DNA of 64,000 bases from Phytophthora colocasiae (taxonomy: Eukaryota > Oomycota > Peronosporomycetes > Peronosporales > Peronosporaceae), in contig JAGKQI010000061.1 of the NCBI GenBank assembly GCA_018806915.1, positions 310,001 through 374,000 of the forward strand, given 5' to 3'. Numbering within the stretch: position 1 is the stretch's first letter; every line of letters starts with the position of its first letter. Below are positions 1 to 11,185 of this stretch, piece after piece. The notes beneath the pieces are model-generated. The model saw only the letters and a list, made by a program, of their open reading frames with translations. It was not told the DNA's origin and searched no databases. The translations under genes were made by a program, and so were the position numbers.

Positions 1-43
1 GGCTCGAACTGCGCCAAGCACGGCGTTTGGCGAGAGCATCGGC

Positions 44-355
44 TTATTTGCGCATCTTCTTCCCGCTCTTGAGCTCAATGGTACCGTCCTTCGAGCAGGC
101 GCTAACGCACATACTCAAGAGCAAGCACAGACCCGCAAGCACAAGTGGCTGACGACGAACGAAGGCTCGTAGATCACGGCCTGCACGTAGTACACGACGA
201 AGAACAGCACGCGGTAGCGTCCGTTCTGGTACAGCGATAGCACTTCGATCGCGGATGGCCACCTGCCGCAGATCAAACTCAACGGGCCACTGGCAAACAA
301 ACACCAAAATCTGCGTGATCACACTGTCCTCCAGATCTGCGATGCCACCTTTCAA
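44..355 (-). CDS. Frame D, small hydrophobic protein, frames joined (unit 1)
   Basis: 103 codons from a TTG; there is no upstream ATG. In this copy one A is missing (CACAAGTGG near 143; others CACAAAGTGG), which joins the upstream frame (LEDSVITQILVFVCQW) to the C-terminal hydrophobic helix (VLAGLCLLLSMCVSA) and basic tail ending GKKMRK. In the other copies the hydrophobic C-terminus is preceded, in its own frame, by a second hydrophobic stretch (RVLFFVVYYVQAVIY), giving two potential membrane helices. Family not recognised. The lack of ATG and the frame conflict suggest a gene fragment. Confidence 0.3.
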   Translation of the reverse strand: MKGGIADLEDSVITQILVFVCQWPVEFDLRQVAIRDRSAIAVPERTLPRAVLRRVLRAGRDLRAFVRRQPLVLAGLCLLLSMCVSACSKDGTIELKSGKKMRK

Positions 356-411
356 AAAGGTCTAGCGTCGACTGCCAAGGTCCAAAAGAACATCCGTGTT
401 CATTAGATTAT

Positions 412-1165
412 TCAACTAAGCTTCTGTACTGCCCTGAACGCTTTTTTCATCTTCTGCATGCTCGTCTCAACTTGCCGCAAAACGTGGGCCTTGAACGAAA
501 TCCTGTCAGCCTGCATCTTCTTGAAGGCGGCCTCTGCGTAGTTAGGGTAGTTGTCGTCAGGGCGGAGGCCCCACCCGTGGTCGTCCACCTCCAAGTTGGT
601 CCTGAAGTTCATTGCTTTTGCCTTCACCATACAGGCAGATGCAGCTTGCAGAGCATCCTTGATCTGCCGCTCCAGCTCAGCCCCCTCGGGGGTGGCGACG
701 TACTGTGCTACGCGATCGTCGTAGTCATTAATCCCGGTGGGCGTGACGGACCCGGGTACTAACGGGTCTGCATTTTCGGCGTCGTCAGGCGCGTCGATTG
801 GGGGGGGGGGCGAGGCGAACGACGCCAATGCCTGATTCCACCAACTCCCGCTGAATCTCCTCGACCTCGTCGTTCAGCCTGTCCTGGCGGGCCCATTGGT
901 GGTACTTGAGGCGCAGCGAACTCTTCGGCACATTCACGATCCTCGCGATTTGGCTCCACGAGAACCTCTGAAGGTACTTCTTATCGACTTCCTCCAGCAT
1001 GTTGTTCGTTTCGTCTTCACTCATCCGACCGGGTCCATGGTTGTACATCAGGTTTTCACGAGCTGTGTGCGCAACCTTCTCTGCTGCAACCCGTACGGCC
1101 TTCGAACGAGTGCTCTTGGTCTTCGACTTGGGCATTGGAACAGCCTTCGACTTGGGCAGCGGCAC
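412..1165 (-). pseudogene. Genes B and C, split at the G-tract (unit 1)
   Basis: B is open at 785-1165 with the helix-turn-helix (carries RQDRLND where other copies have RQDELND). C is open at 412-828 but has no ATG before the internal M of MVKAKAM. The frames cross at the 11-G tract, 800-810. Confidence 0.55.
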
Positions 1166-1174
1166 GTGCGTCGC

Positions 1175-1925
1175 TCAGGCTAGCTTTCTGGAAATGAGAC
1201 CGCTCGCTGTGGCCGTAGAGAAATGCTGGGAAGTGACCATCAGGGACCAGGCGCTTGGACCACCATAAATGTTGGCTATGTGGTTACCCACACGGAAATC
1301 CTTGGCATACGCCGGGACACCAACCAAGAACGACTGTCCTTCAGGCATTGGCTCGGGATCCACCCAGTTGGAAGGGACGTCAGACTTCTCTTCGACCAAC
1401 GGTTGTTGCCCAGGCCCAAACAGATCGTCCACCTCGGTGGTGGAGAGAATGTGGGGGCTCTGTGAAGCGAAGGCAAGACGCCAGGAGTCGAACCCGCAGT
1501 AGCGGAAGCTGTAGATGTGGCGGGCACGCTCGCGTGATCATCGCCGTCAGCTGCATCAACGCCCTGCTTCGGAGCGGCGGACGCGCTCGACTGTGAGGCT
1601 GGGGCGCTAGAGCTGCCTCCAGATGACGCGGCATTACCACTGTCATCACCTCGCGATGCCGTGAATGCCAAAGCGGGCCCAGTGCCAGAGGCGTTGCCAG
1701 TAGTAGAAGCCGATGGAGAGCCATGGTTGCTGGATCTTCTTCTGACTTGTGTGTCAGAAAGGAAATCGGGATGTGGCCGTTTGTGGGATACGACAGTTGG
1801 CTATTTCTGAGTCTGATGGAATCAGACTGAGCGACAGGACACCAGAGACTCTGAAATCCCGGAAGTTTTGAGAGCGTCACAGCTACACTATGTTCACGGG
1901 ACCTCTGACGTACTGGCCTGGCCAT
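1175..1925 (-). pseudogene. Gene A, broken copy (unit 1)
   Basis: Frameshifted at the second start (GAGAGCCATGG near 1721, one C lost, shared with unit 4), so the N-terminal and C-terminal parts lie in different frames. The last 85 codons (1175-1432) are open. TGA at 1175. Confidence 0.5.
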
Positions 1926-2619
1926 GATGCTCAGTTTGGAGAAAGTTCCGCACTGACGAATTATGACCAGGAGGGGCGGTTGACACGTTGCTAATTACGA
2001 TTTTCCGAGTGGATATGGACGTTACGCTGTGATGTGATTGGATGTACACTGGATTATGGGAGAAAGGAGATGTGTGGACGAGGTGATGTCCCGTGCGACA
2101 ATGATGGATCTGTGGAAGAAATATATATATTAACCTTCACCTGTACTGCAAAGGGGCCCAAGAGATCAGAAGTGTTCCTCGGAAAAGTGCACAAACTCCG
2201 AGAGACAACAACACTCAGTCTGATCGCCGGACTTTCCCCGACGATGAGTGCCTAAAGGTTGGCAGAAAGTCTCTCAGACGAACGTATCTCTGAGAGACCT
2301 CATCCCGTTGCCGTCCTGTGTGACGATGATGGTTCAAGGAATATAATTTTACACACAAGATGCCAAGTATCGCGCACCGGACGTAGCGCACCCCGCGCAT
2401 ATCCCAACTGGACTTCGTGCGTTGCAGTATACGTGCTCCGCACCCTGAAAGCACTCATGGATTTCTGGTATCACGCATGGAAACTCTGATACCACACCAT
2501 GAAGTCTGACGTGCATGAGTCCGACGTACATGAAGTCCGACACACCTTTTGGAGCTTGATGCGCTCCCGGAAGTTCCTGTCGCTGCGCAGGTTGCTGAAG
2601 CCGGCACAGGAAACGGTCG

Positions 2620-2624
2620 TGAAG
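2620..2624. repeat. Target-site duplication, left, chromovirus copy 1
   Basis: TGAAG, repeated at 10203-10207. Uninterrupted units have a single GTCGTGAAGACTCC here. Confidence 0.93.
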
Positions 2625-3045
2625 TGTAACGGGGATGTTACACGAATGTTTCTCGTTGGTGTGTGACACACGTGGATACATTTATGTGGGTACATAATAG
2701 TGTGTGACACTCATGATACATTTATGTGGGTACATAATGGTGTGGCACACACGAGTAGATACGTAGATGGCCTCAGAGCCTCACGTTGCATTTTGATTAG
2801 GATTTAGTATGTTAGATACTAAATCCGTTACATTTAGGATTAGGCAATAAAGTCAATAAAAATCAGTTTGCATTTTACATAATTAGTGTTAGTTCCTTTA
2901 TTATAGGGACACTGATTGTGAGAGTCCTGTATTTAGTGGACTACTTGGTTCTTGTATAGAACCGAAGGCTAGTGCCTTGCAAGCAGAACTCTACGAGTCA
3001 ACTAAACTTCCTCTGTGCCGTGCACACCTACGCAGCCCCGCTGCA
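2625..3045 (+). repeat. 5' LTR, chromovirus copy 1
   Basis: 421 bp. Starts with the hairpin GTGTAAC-GGGGAT-GTTACAC. Contains a 33-bp-spanning perfect inverted repeat GGATTTAGTAT / ATACTAAATCC (11-bp arms) and AATAAA motifs. Matches the 5' LTR of copy 2 (for example ATTGTGAGAGTCC) rather than its own 3' LTR. Confidence 0.93.
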
Positions 3046-3047
3046 CC

Positions 3048-3062
3048 TGGTAGCACTTCTAG
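3048..3062 (+). other. Primer-binding site, chromovirus copy 1
   Basis: TGGTAGCACTTCTAG starts two bases after the LTR end. TGG is the complement of a tRNA CCA end. The tRNA species is not identified. Confidence 0.6.
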
Positions 3063-3102
3063 TCAATCCAACTCCTGAGTTGAAGACTGTTTCTCTGTAA
3101 GA

Positions 3103-4076
3103 ATGGAGCCAGAAGCATACGCTCACTTGACTCGAGTCAGCGGGACACGCTTAACAAGCTTACGTCCTTGCTGGGCCCTGAAGGTATGACGCACCTTGCG
3201 TCTCAAGGGCCGGAGGCCGTCAATGCGCGCCTCGAGGCATTTGCCTCGTACGAGAACGCTCTCGTCGAGCACATTCAGCGGAATGTAACAGGGGTTACCC
3301 CTGCTCCGAGAGCTGCTTAAGCCCGTCACGCTCTCAGCGTGAAGACCTTCCTCGGGAATGAGGGAGAGAACCTCCTTTTGTGGACCCGAGAGGTCGAAAT
3401 GGCCATGGGGCCGCCATGCTCCAGTTGGAGGGGCAACGCGTTGCGTTTGCCATCTCTAAGCTCGAAGGACGAGCACGAGAATGGGCCTTGACGTCTGGGA
3501 CGTCGGTGGAAGCGGCCTTCCCACATGGGGCGAGCTAAAGGCCAAGCTCACGCAAGTGTTTGCTCCGCCTAACCAGGCGTATCGCGTGCGGTCACGCTTC
3601 CTTGCTTGTCGCCAGGGCAAGAAGGATCTGGTGGACTATGTCCAAGAGCTGCGCACGCTCATTGCTGGCATGGCTGCCGACCCTCTACCTGAGGTGGTCG
3701 CCGTGACCGTCTTCATGGAAGGCTTACGAGCTGGCGTGGCCAGGACGGAGACATTCCGTCAGAACCCCACAGCTTCGAAGATGCTGTCAGCGTGGCATTG
3801 AATGCCGAACACAACTTTAAGTTGTCGAGGGTCGGTGCTAGCAGCACAGGGTCCGGTGGACCTGAGCCCATGGACCTCAGCTATGCTGAAGATGAGGTAG
3901 CTGAGCTACGAGCTGCGGTGCAGCGTATGAGCACCCGCCGGTGCTATACATGCGGCAGTCCCTCACACCTGAGGCCCAACTGCCCTCTGCGCAAAGAGCG
4001 CGCCGGCCAAAATGGCCGCAACCCTGTCGCGGGTCCCGCTTTGGGCTCTGCCCAAGGAAACGCCGGCTCCCAGTAG
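3103..4076 (+). pseudogene. gag: gag, frameshifted (chromovirus copy 1)
   Basis: Same protein as the intact gag of copy 2 but broken: one C lost near 3130, GCTT added near 3313 and CT near 3333, one G lost near 3409, one base changed in phase near 3770. The C-terminal part with the CCHC knuckle ([14 protein letters not shown], from 3942) is readable at 3792-4076. Confidence 0.9.
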
Positions 4077-4096
4077 ACGCGGGGCGGTCTACTGGG
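4055..4096 (+). promoter_or_regulatory. -1 frameshift region, slippery site mutated (chromovirus copy 1)
   Basis: AGGAAAC at 4055-4061 (GGGAAAC in copy 2), 7-base spacer, then a perfect 10-bp-arm stem-loop at 4069-4096 enclosing the gag stop. The first G is replaced by A, which should weaken P-site slippage. Confidence 0.65.
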
Positions 4097-4791
4097 GAAG
4101 AACTGAGTTCTGCAGTGCGTGAGAGGCACTGGGGCTCAGCCCCGAAGAGCTCCGTGCTCTTGAACACGGAACGTGTGAGCAAGCAGGGCTTGCTGGTCGT
4201 CCAGGTGGACGTGAAGGGCTTTGAGAAGCCGTGGATCGTGTTGATCGATTCGGGGCGTCTGGCAACTACGTCAGACGCTCCACCGTTGAAGGTAGTCAGC
4301 AATATGCTGAGGCGCTTCGAGCGCGAAGAGGTGACACAGTCACAGTCCGTCTAGCGACGGGCGTCCGTGTCACGGTGGCCAAGGTTCCCCATGGACCTGC
4401 GGCTGGAAGTTCTTGGACTTCGATAGCGTGGAGCGCTGCTTGGTCCTGGACCTGGATTCGAGGTACGACCTCATCGCTTGGCATGGCGTGGCTGGAGCGC
4501 CACGAGCCATGGATTGATTGGAGGTCGAAGACCTTAGGTGCTACGCACTTCTCTCCTAGTGGAGCTTTGGCGAGTCATGAACCCACCTCTGCTAGGAAGC
4601 AGAAGCGCTATTGGCGCGAGCATCGAGCCGAGTCGGCTATGATGTTGGAAGTCGGTGTGTCCGAGTTGGTGGACAGCACCGAGTGCGAGGACCGCAGTCC
4701 TGTTGAGCGCGTAGCGCTGGTTGACAGTGAGTCAACGTGTGGGCAAAGCTCACGTAACCCCTGTGGGGCGGCACGTACCTCCGCCGAGTGA
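4079..4791 (+). pseudogene. pol: pol: aspartic protease segment (chromovirus copy 1)
   Basis: The pol frame (-1 relative to gag) is open across the gag end to the protease active site IVLIDSG (codon GAT at 4247). One G is then missing and the continuation ASGNYV lies in another frame (4231-4791). Further single-base additions near 4389, 4406 and 4473 add up to three. The later protease motif D-L-I-L-G-M-x-W-L is present in copy 2. Confidence 0.8.
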
Positions 4792-5160
4792 CGCCGGTCA
4801 TGGACTGTCACTGGATGCCGATGGCATCGGGCCTTACCAGGCCGTGAACTGTGGGGCGGCACGTACTCCGTCGAGTGATACTGGTCGTGGACCAAGTCGA
4901 TCGCTGAGTGTCTCTGACACTGGACCTGTTACGGTCATTGATTGTGCAGCGGCACGTACTCCGCTGAGCGGCATCGGTCGTCGACCGAGTGGATCGCAGA
5001 GTGTCACTGACACTGGGCCTGAAGGGGCCGAAACCTGTGCGGCGGCACGTACTCCGTCTAGTGACGTCGGCGGTAGACCGAGTCAGTCACTGAGTGTCAC
5101 TGACACTGGGCCGGGCAAGGCCATTACCTGTGCAGCGGCACGTACTCCGTCGAGTGGACG
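4761..5160 (+). repeat. 31-residue coding repeat between protease and RT (copy 1)
   Basis: Five starts of the repeat C-[AG]-A-A-R-T-P (about 4768, 4855, 4949, 5042, 5135), 93-bp period, the first ~87 bp. Consensus CAAARTPSSxxGxxPSxS then xSVTDTGPxxAxx. Ser/Thr/Pro/Gly-rich, probably a flexible linker. The DNA also contains AGTGTCA-C-TGACACT palindromes. Confidence 0.85.
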
Positions 5161-5161
5161 T

Positions 5162-7138
5162 TCGTCGGCTAGGCGACGACGTCGTAAGGCCCTATGGGCG
5201 AGACGCTCTGCGTCTGAGTCGTCCGTGACGTCAAGTGTCAACGCACGGGAGGGCTGTGGGCAGCTATACACTCTGGTTGATGGAGTGGACGGCAGTGCCG
5301 AAGGCAGCGTCCTGATGGACGGACTGCCGAGTGTTGACAAGCTCCTTGAGCTAGAAGAGATGTCGTTCGCCGACTTTGGCGATGCCTTGAAGGCTGGCGA
5401 ACTCGCCGAGGTGGTCATCGTTCGACCTGAAGAGGAGTTAAACTCATCGTCCCTCGTTGACGAGTCCGTCTTGGCCGAGGTCAAGAAGGCGCTGAGCGCC
5501 AGGAGTGGATCGGAGATCCTCAAGAATCCCTCGGATCCCTTCTACTCCTTGCTGAAGGAATATGGAGACGTTGTCTCAAAGGAACCACCGAGTGGCCTGC
5601 CTCCTGACCGAGGCGTTCGTCACGAGATCGACTAAGTTCCCGGAACTAAATACTGCGTGACCCGGCAGTGGCCTCTTCCTAAAGAGCAATGCGACGTCAT
5701 TGACGCCTTCTTCCGTGCTAAGCACGCGGCGGGTCTCGTGCGCGAGAGCAAGTCTCCGCACTCCGCGCCAACGTTCTGTGTCAGAAAGCCGAATGGCAAG
5801 TGGCGTATCGTTCACGCTTTTAACAAGCTCAACGCTGCCACGATTCCGGCACAGACGCCGATTCCTAGGAAGGATGTTCTTCAGAACAACATGGTGGGTT
5901 GCACCATGTACAGTGCGCTCGACTTAGTCGATGGCTACTATCAGCTGCTCATGCGAGCCAGTGATATTCCGCTTACAGCGGTGAGCACCCCGAGCGGTAT
6001 GCTCTGGGAGTGGCTCGTCATGCCCCAAGGGCTGTCGAATGCGCCTGCAACGTTCAATCGTCTAGTGACGCAGTTGTTCAGGCCCCTACGGGCATTCGCA
6101 CAGACGTACTTTGACGATGTGTTCGTCCACAGTCGTGCTGAGCACGGGAAGACTGATGTCGAGGTACACGTGGAACACGTGAGAGCAGTGCTCGAGTGCA
6201 TGCGCACCAACAAGTTGTACGCCAACGCGGACAAGTGCGTCTTTGGCGCGGAAGAAATCCCTTTCCTAGGGTGCTTCATTGGGAAGCATGGCCTTCGTGC
6301 TGATCCAGCAAAAGTCAAGGCCATTGTGGACTGGCCGGTTCCCTTGAACCAGAAGGACTTGCGTAAGTGGCTGGGCTTGGCCAACTACTTGCACAAGTAC
6401 AGCGAGAACTACGCTGAGTTGGCTCGGCCACTGTCGGATCTCCTTAAGAAGGATGCCGAATGGGTATGGCGTGCTGAGCACGAGAGTGCGTTCACTCGTA
6501 TCAAGGATAGCCTGCTTCAGGCACCGATACTGGCGTTGCCAGACCCCGATCGTCCGTTCATCGTCGTCTGTGACGCCTCGGACTTTGCCATCGGCAGTGC
6601 TTTGCTACAAGCGGACGCCGACGGGCGCGAACGCGTCATTGCGTTTGAGTCTCGGCAGCTCAAGGCTGCTGAGAAGAACTATCCAGTTCATGACAAGGAG
6701 CTACTTGCGATGAAGTACGCTCTCGTCAAATTCAGGGTTCACCTGCTCGGCTCCAAGCCGTTTGTGATCTACACGGATCATGCGTCACTACGCACAGCGA
6801 CGCAGTCGCCTCACCTCTCGCAGAGGATGGCCCGATGGCTCTCCTTCTTTGCGGAGTATAACTTCGAGGTGAAGTACAAGCCTGGAAGGCAGAACGTCCT
6901 CGCTGACGCGTTATCACGTCGCCCGGACTATGAGTTATCTCATGTCACCTCGGTGACGTCGTCCGTGACGGACATGGTTCGAGCAGCGTACGCTCAGGAC
7001 GACTCTTGTGTCGCGCTGCTTCAAGCTCTAGGGAGCGATGAGTTTAAGGACTCAAAGGTGACTCTGTCACGACGCCTGAAGGCGAGACTCCAACGCTATA
7101 GCCTGGGAGACGGTCTGCTGTACTACAGCACGGGTTAG
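5162..7138 (+). pseudogene. pol: pol: reverse transcriptase and RNase H (copy 1)
   Basis: RT from VTRQWPLPKEQ (5657) with YFDD at 6107-6118 (catalytic Asp pair), LPQG-like MPQGLSNAP, and FLG; RNase H with VVCDASDFAIG (first Asp), HDKELLA (Glu), YTDHASL (Asp) and the downstream RQNVLADALSR (Asp). A TAA at 5633-5635 (T to A relative to copy 2) stops the frame before the RT, and a TAG at 7136-7138 ends it before the integrase. Inactive as a gene, though the RT catalytic residues remain. Confidence 0.93.
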
Positions 7139-8927
7139 GATGACCCACCACGTGTGGTGGTTCCTCACGATGAGGACCTGAAGTATCGTATCCTCTATGA
7201 GGCCCACGACACGCCCACAAGCGGCCACCTCGGTCGCGAGAAGACCTACGGCTCGGTGAGCTCCATGTACTGGTGGCCGAAGATGTACAAGTGGGTCAGC
7301 ACATATGTGCACACGTGCGAGACGTGTCAGCGGGTTAAACCCTCGCCGCATGCGGCAGCGCCTTTGGCGAGCTTGCCTGTACCCTCTGGGTGTTGGCAGT
7401 CCATGAGTATGGACTTCGTGTTTGGCCTGCCGAAGGATACGGCAGGCAACACGGGCGTTGTGGTCTTCGTTGACCGTCTGAGCAAGATGGCTCACCTAGC
7501 GGCTGTGCCGGACACCGTCGATGGCGCTGGTACAGCGACGATCTTTATCGATCGGGTCTTCCGTCAGCATGGGCTGCCAGAGACCATTGTCTCGGATCGA
7601 GACCCCCGTTTCACGGGTCACTTCTGGACGTCCGTCTTCAAAGTGCTTGGCACTCGACTGGACATGTCCACGGCGGATCATCCGCAGACCGACGGTCAGA
7701 CTGAACGCGTGAACCGCGTCCTAGAGGACATCCTCCGCAGCGTATGCGCTGAAACGCCGAAGCGTTGGAGCGCTATGCTCCCTCTCGTTGAGTTCTCAAT
7801 GAACAACGCGGTGCATGCCTCGACAGGCTTCACCCCGTTCTACGTGAACGGCCTTGCGCATCCGCGCGTCCCGCTCACTCCGCCACGCGGTAGCCTTGGG
7901 CTTGGTGGGGGAGAGGCTGTGCCGTCGCTCGACTCCGAGCTTGCTGATGTCAGCCCCCTTGCTGTTCGCAAGCAAGTCGATGACTTCCTCTCGATGAGGC
8001 TTAGCGTCTTACGCCGTGTGCGTGACACAATGGCTGAAAGCCAAGATGTTCAAAAGGAACAAGCTGATGCCAAAGGCAGAAGCAACATGTGGGAGTTCAA
8101 GGTCGGTGACCACGTTTTATTAAACGCTAAGAACCTGCCTACACACGCAGTGTCGGCCGTCTTCAAGACGAAGTTGCGGCCGCGCTTCATTGGACCGTTC
8201 ACGGTCGTGGCCAAGAAGGGCCTGGCATACACGCTTGACTTGCCAAAGCGTATGCGAACACATCCTGTGTTCTACGTGGGCTTGCTTAAGCCATATCGGG
8301 ACCCTGCTCTTGTGAGTTCTGAGGCGCTGGCGCCGGGTCGGACGAAGGCTGCATCGGCAGCAGGTGGCAGAGCCACAGGTGGTTGCATCCGAACCAACAG
8401 GTCTTGTCGATCCGGAGCAACGTGATGCTCGAGGTCATAGACCCGCTGATGCAGCACCAGAGGCGACTCAGACCGGTCCCCGCGACTCTAGGTCTCCTCG
8501 AGACCAGTCGCTAAGCGATGGGTCGGATGACCGACGTGGTGGTCGTGCTCCTTCACCGAGCCCACGCGGGTCTGCAAGCAATGCAGCGCGTCTACACTCG
8601 CAGCGCGAGAACCCATCGACCGCTCGTCCTCCTCCTGCTCTGCTCGATGAGCAAGGTGAGCTTCACTATCACGTGGATCGCCTGATGGCGCGGCGTCGTC
8701 GCCGAGGTCACAACCAGTATCTGGTGAAGTGGCGAGGTTACCCTCACTCACAGAACTCGTGGGAGTTTGAGGTGCCACTACGGCAGGATTGCCCCGACGT
8801 CGTTGACGCGTATGATCGGGCACACCCGGTGTCAGACCGCCCGATGGGGTGCGACGGAGTCGCCGGGTGCCAAGCACCTCCCACTAAGGTGGGGGTCCAC
8901 AGGGTCGTTGCTGAGCTCAGGCTCTGA
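7139..8927 (+). pseudogene. pol: pol: integrase and chromodomain (copy 1)
   Basis: Zinc-binding H-H-C-C region (HDTPTSGHLGREKT ... CETC), core D-D-E at about 7412, 7595 and 7703 (SMDFVFG, VSDRDPRF, GQTERVN), then a GPY/F-type module (RPRFIGPFTV). One added T near 8353 shifts the frame. The chromodomain is open in the 8364-8927 frame at about 8658-8820 (YHVDRLMARR ... QYLVKWRGYP ... SWE). The chromodomain probably steers integration to modified histones. Confidence 0.92.
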
Positions 8928-9789
8928 CCCGTAGCTGCAATACTTGCAGCGAGCACGTCGGTGCCGTCGACATGGCATCGAATGCTCAAACTGCAAGTGC
9001 AGTAGAGCTACATGCGCCTCGCGCGCGTGTTTCAAGGGTCTATGACCCTTTAACAACACTGGCCTATGGCCCGGAGCTTCGCGATCATGAAGCGAAGATG
9101 GTTCGTGATGAACAACCGTCTTAATGACGTTCGGTCTAAGCGACAAGTGGTGATGGAAACGGATTCTATCCGATCACCTGACGCTAGAAGCGTTCAATGG
9201 GTATGACTATGTCGTGAGGCACTGTGGATGCCAGGGATGCCAATGCATTGGACCCCGCATGCTGCATAGCAGTAGGAGGTAGGTAAGCTCCTCCTGAGCG
9301 ACAGCTTAGCTGTCTGGTGCTCGTTGTCGTGTCTACGACTGTGCTGAGCACGTGTATTCACAAGACACAGTGTCTGTGACACATAGTGGCGCTTGCGCCT
9401 GCTTCAAGGACAACTTGGGCATCAAGCCCTGCACACAGTGCTCATCCGAGGGTCACATTAACTGTGAAGCGAGTGGGCCCCACTGCTGTGTGGTTCGTGG
9501 AACCGTTGGTAGCTTGGAAGGCTTGCCCTGTGGATCACTGATCCAGTAGTATCATAGATACGCCACCTGTGGCCTTCTTTCCATGCCCGTAGAGCCCCTT
9601 GACTCGAGCCAGTAGGCTCCTATGCTTGGTAAGCATTGGGCCCAAGTGTGTACCAAGTGGCATCGCGTACGGAGGCGTGTAACACGCACGAGAGACAGCG
9701 CCGTCCGCGCAAGGCAAGGTGCCGTGGCCATCGGCCGATAATCGCGTCGTGTGTTTACACTTTCCGGATACGGTATCCGGAATCTTGGT
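8928..9789. other. Hairpin-chain non-coding region (copy 1)
   Basis: No gene. Same run of short perfect inverted repeats as in copy 2 (27161-28035). Confidence 0.85.
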
Positions 9790-9798
9790 GGGGGAGAG
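9790..9798 (+). other. Polypurine tract, chromovirus copy 1
   Basis: GGGGGAGAG directly before the 3' LTR; plus-strand primer site. Confidence 0.8.
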
Positions 9799-10202
9799 TG
9801 TAACGGGGATGTTACACGAATGTTTCTCGTGGATACATTTATGTGGGTACATAATAGTGTGTGACACTCATGATACATTTATGTGGGTACATAATGGTGT
9901 GGCACACACGAGTAGATACGTAGATGGCCTCAGAGCCTCACGTTGCATTTTGATTAGGATTTAGTATGTTAGATACTAAATCCGTTACATTTAGGATTAG
10001 GGCAATAAAGTCAATATAAATCAATTTGCATTTTACATAGTTAGTGTTAGTCCTTTGTTATAGGGACACTGACTCTGTGAGTCCCGTATTTAGTGGACTA
10101 CTTGGTTCTTGTATAGAACCGAAGGCTAGTGCCTTGCAAGCAGAACTCTACGAGTCAACTAAACTTCCTCTGTGCCGTGCACACCTACGCAGCCCCGCTG
10201 CA
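9799..10202 (+). repeat. 3' LTR, chromovirus copy 1
   Basis: 404 bp. Lacks 17 bases (from TTGGTGTG) present in the other three LTRs near its start, removing the GTGTG-TGA-CACAC hairpin. Otherwise matches the 3' LTR of copy 2. Confidence 0.93.
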
Positions 10203-10207
10203 TGAAG
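10203..10207. repeat. Target-site duplication, right, chromovirus copy 1
   Basis: TGAAG, followed by ACTCCGGCTC of the unit. Confidence 0.93.
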
Positions 10208-10680
10208 ACTCCGGCTCACGTGGTTGCAAGGTGGAGATGCCGTACGTTAGCAGACCAGCTCAATGTGATCACATGGACTCACCACCTCCGGTCGTTTAAC
10301 AAACAAAATGGCTGATGCGCTTGCTAATCAAGCGATGTACACCAAACGGAATGTGCAGACGCTCCGACGTGGCTGACACCAACACCGAGTGGTCGCCCTT
10401 GCTGGAACACCTCCACCTTGGCCTCGGGCATAAAACATATCTCGACTGGAGTCGATTCTCTGGTCGCCGGGGTGTTGTAACACTCGTTACAGAGAGGCAG
10501 AGCTGGGCTCTAGGAGCTAGACGACCTGCAGTTATGGCCTGCTGCGCCTGACACGTACCAGAACCGACCGCAGTCTCCACGCCGGAAGGGTGAGGACAGA
10601 GACTTCGGCTTGTCGTCAGCTCCGAAGGTTCCTCGCAGGCGTACCGCCGGCCTCCCAACTCAACGGGTGCGCTGGCTGCA

Positions 10681-11076
10681 GTGTTGCATAAGGAGGAGGG
10701 CGGATCGAGGAAGCAGGACCGTAACAAATACGCTCCGCCTCGTGGTGGCGCCCTCACGATCACGGGCATGGCAGCACACACTATTCCCGGTATGAGCGCC
10801 GCAGCGGCGCCTAAGAAGCTCAGCAAAAGCGCTCGTAAAAGAAGGCGACAGAGGTCAAGGCTGTGGTCGAAGCTGCGCTTGTCAAGGCCAACGCTTCCAC
10901 TCCCACCAAGTCTACGCCACTGCCTGCTCCCGTGGATCTGACTCCGGAGGAAGACCAAGAAGGTCAAGGGCTTGATGAGGAAGCTCAGGCAGATCGACGC
11001 CATCAAGGCCAAGAAGGAGCCTGGCAACTCGAGCTCTCTGCGTAATTCTGCAAGAAGGACGCTACAGGCCCTGTAG
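10681..11076 (+). pseudogene. PYM-like relic (unit 1)
   Basis: Same relic as in unit 11. Here two bases are missing in the Glu codons (GAGGAAGACC near 10949), which also breaks the helical C-terminus. Confidence 0.4.
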
Positions 11077-11185
11077 TACAGGGCGTTGAGCTGCTTAAAG
11101 GAAATAGAGAGATACATAAAAACACTTTTTTGCTGTGCTGGAGGCTCGAACTGCGCCAAGCACGGCGTTTGGCGAGAGCATCGGC

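Larger units (their letters stand above)
2625..10202 (+). mobile_element. Ty3/gypsy chromovirus, copy 1 (7,578 bp)
   Basis: Complete LTR to LTR, TGTAAC...GCTGCA ends, 5-bp target duplication, PBS, gag, pol with a C-terminal chromodomain, PPT. The order protease-RT-RNase H-integrase-chromodomain defines a chromovirus of the Ty3/gypsy superfamily. More decayed than copy 2 in gag and at the RT entry (TAA at 5633). Confidence 0.95.
1..11142. repeat. Array copy 1, interrupted by chromovirus copy 1
   Basis: About 3,559 bp without the inserted element and duplicated target. The G-tract at 800-810 has 11 G. It shares with copy 4 the inserted element, GAAAGCACTC near 2450 (other copies GAAAATACTC) and one missing C before the second A start (near 1721). 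The RNase H relic is split into 2499-2624 and 10208-10376. Confidence 0.95.

Noticed and set aside
9352..9549. Cys-rich small frame in the hairpin region (CACFKDN ... PCTQCSSEGH)
   Set aside because: Lies in the hairpin chain. Cys codons arise from TGC/TGT-rich arms, and it is separate from the pol frame with no start context.
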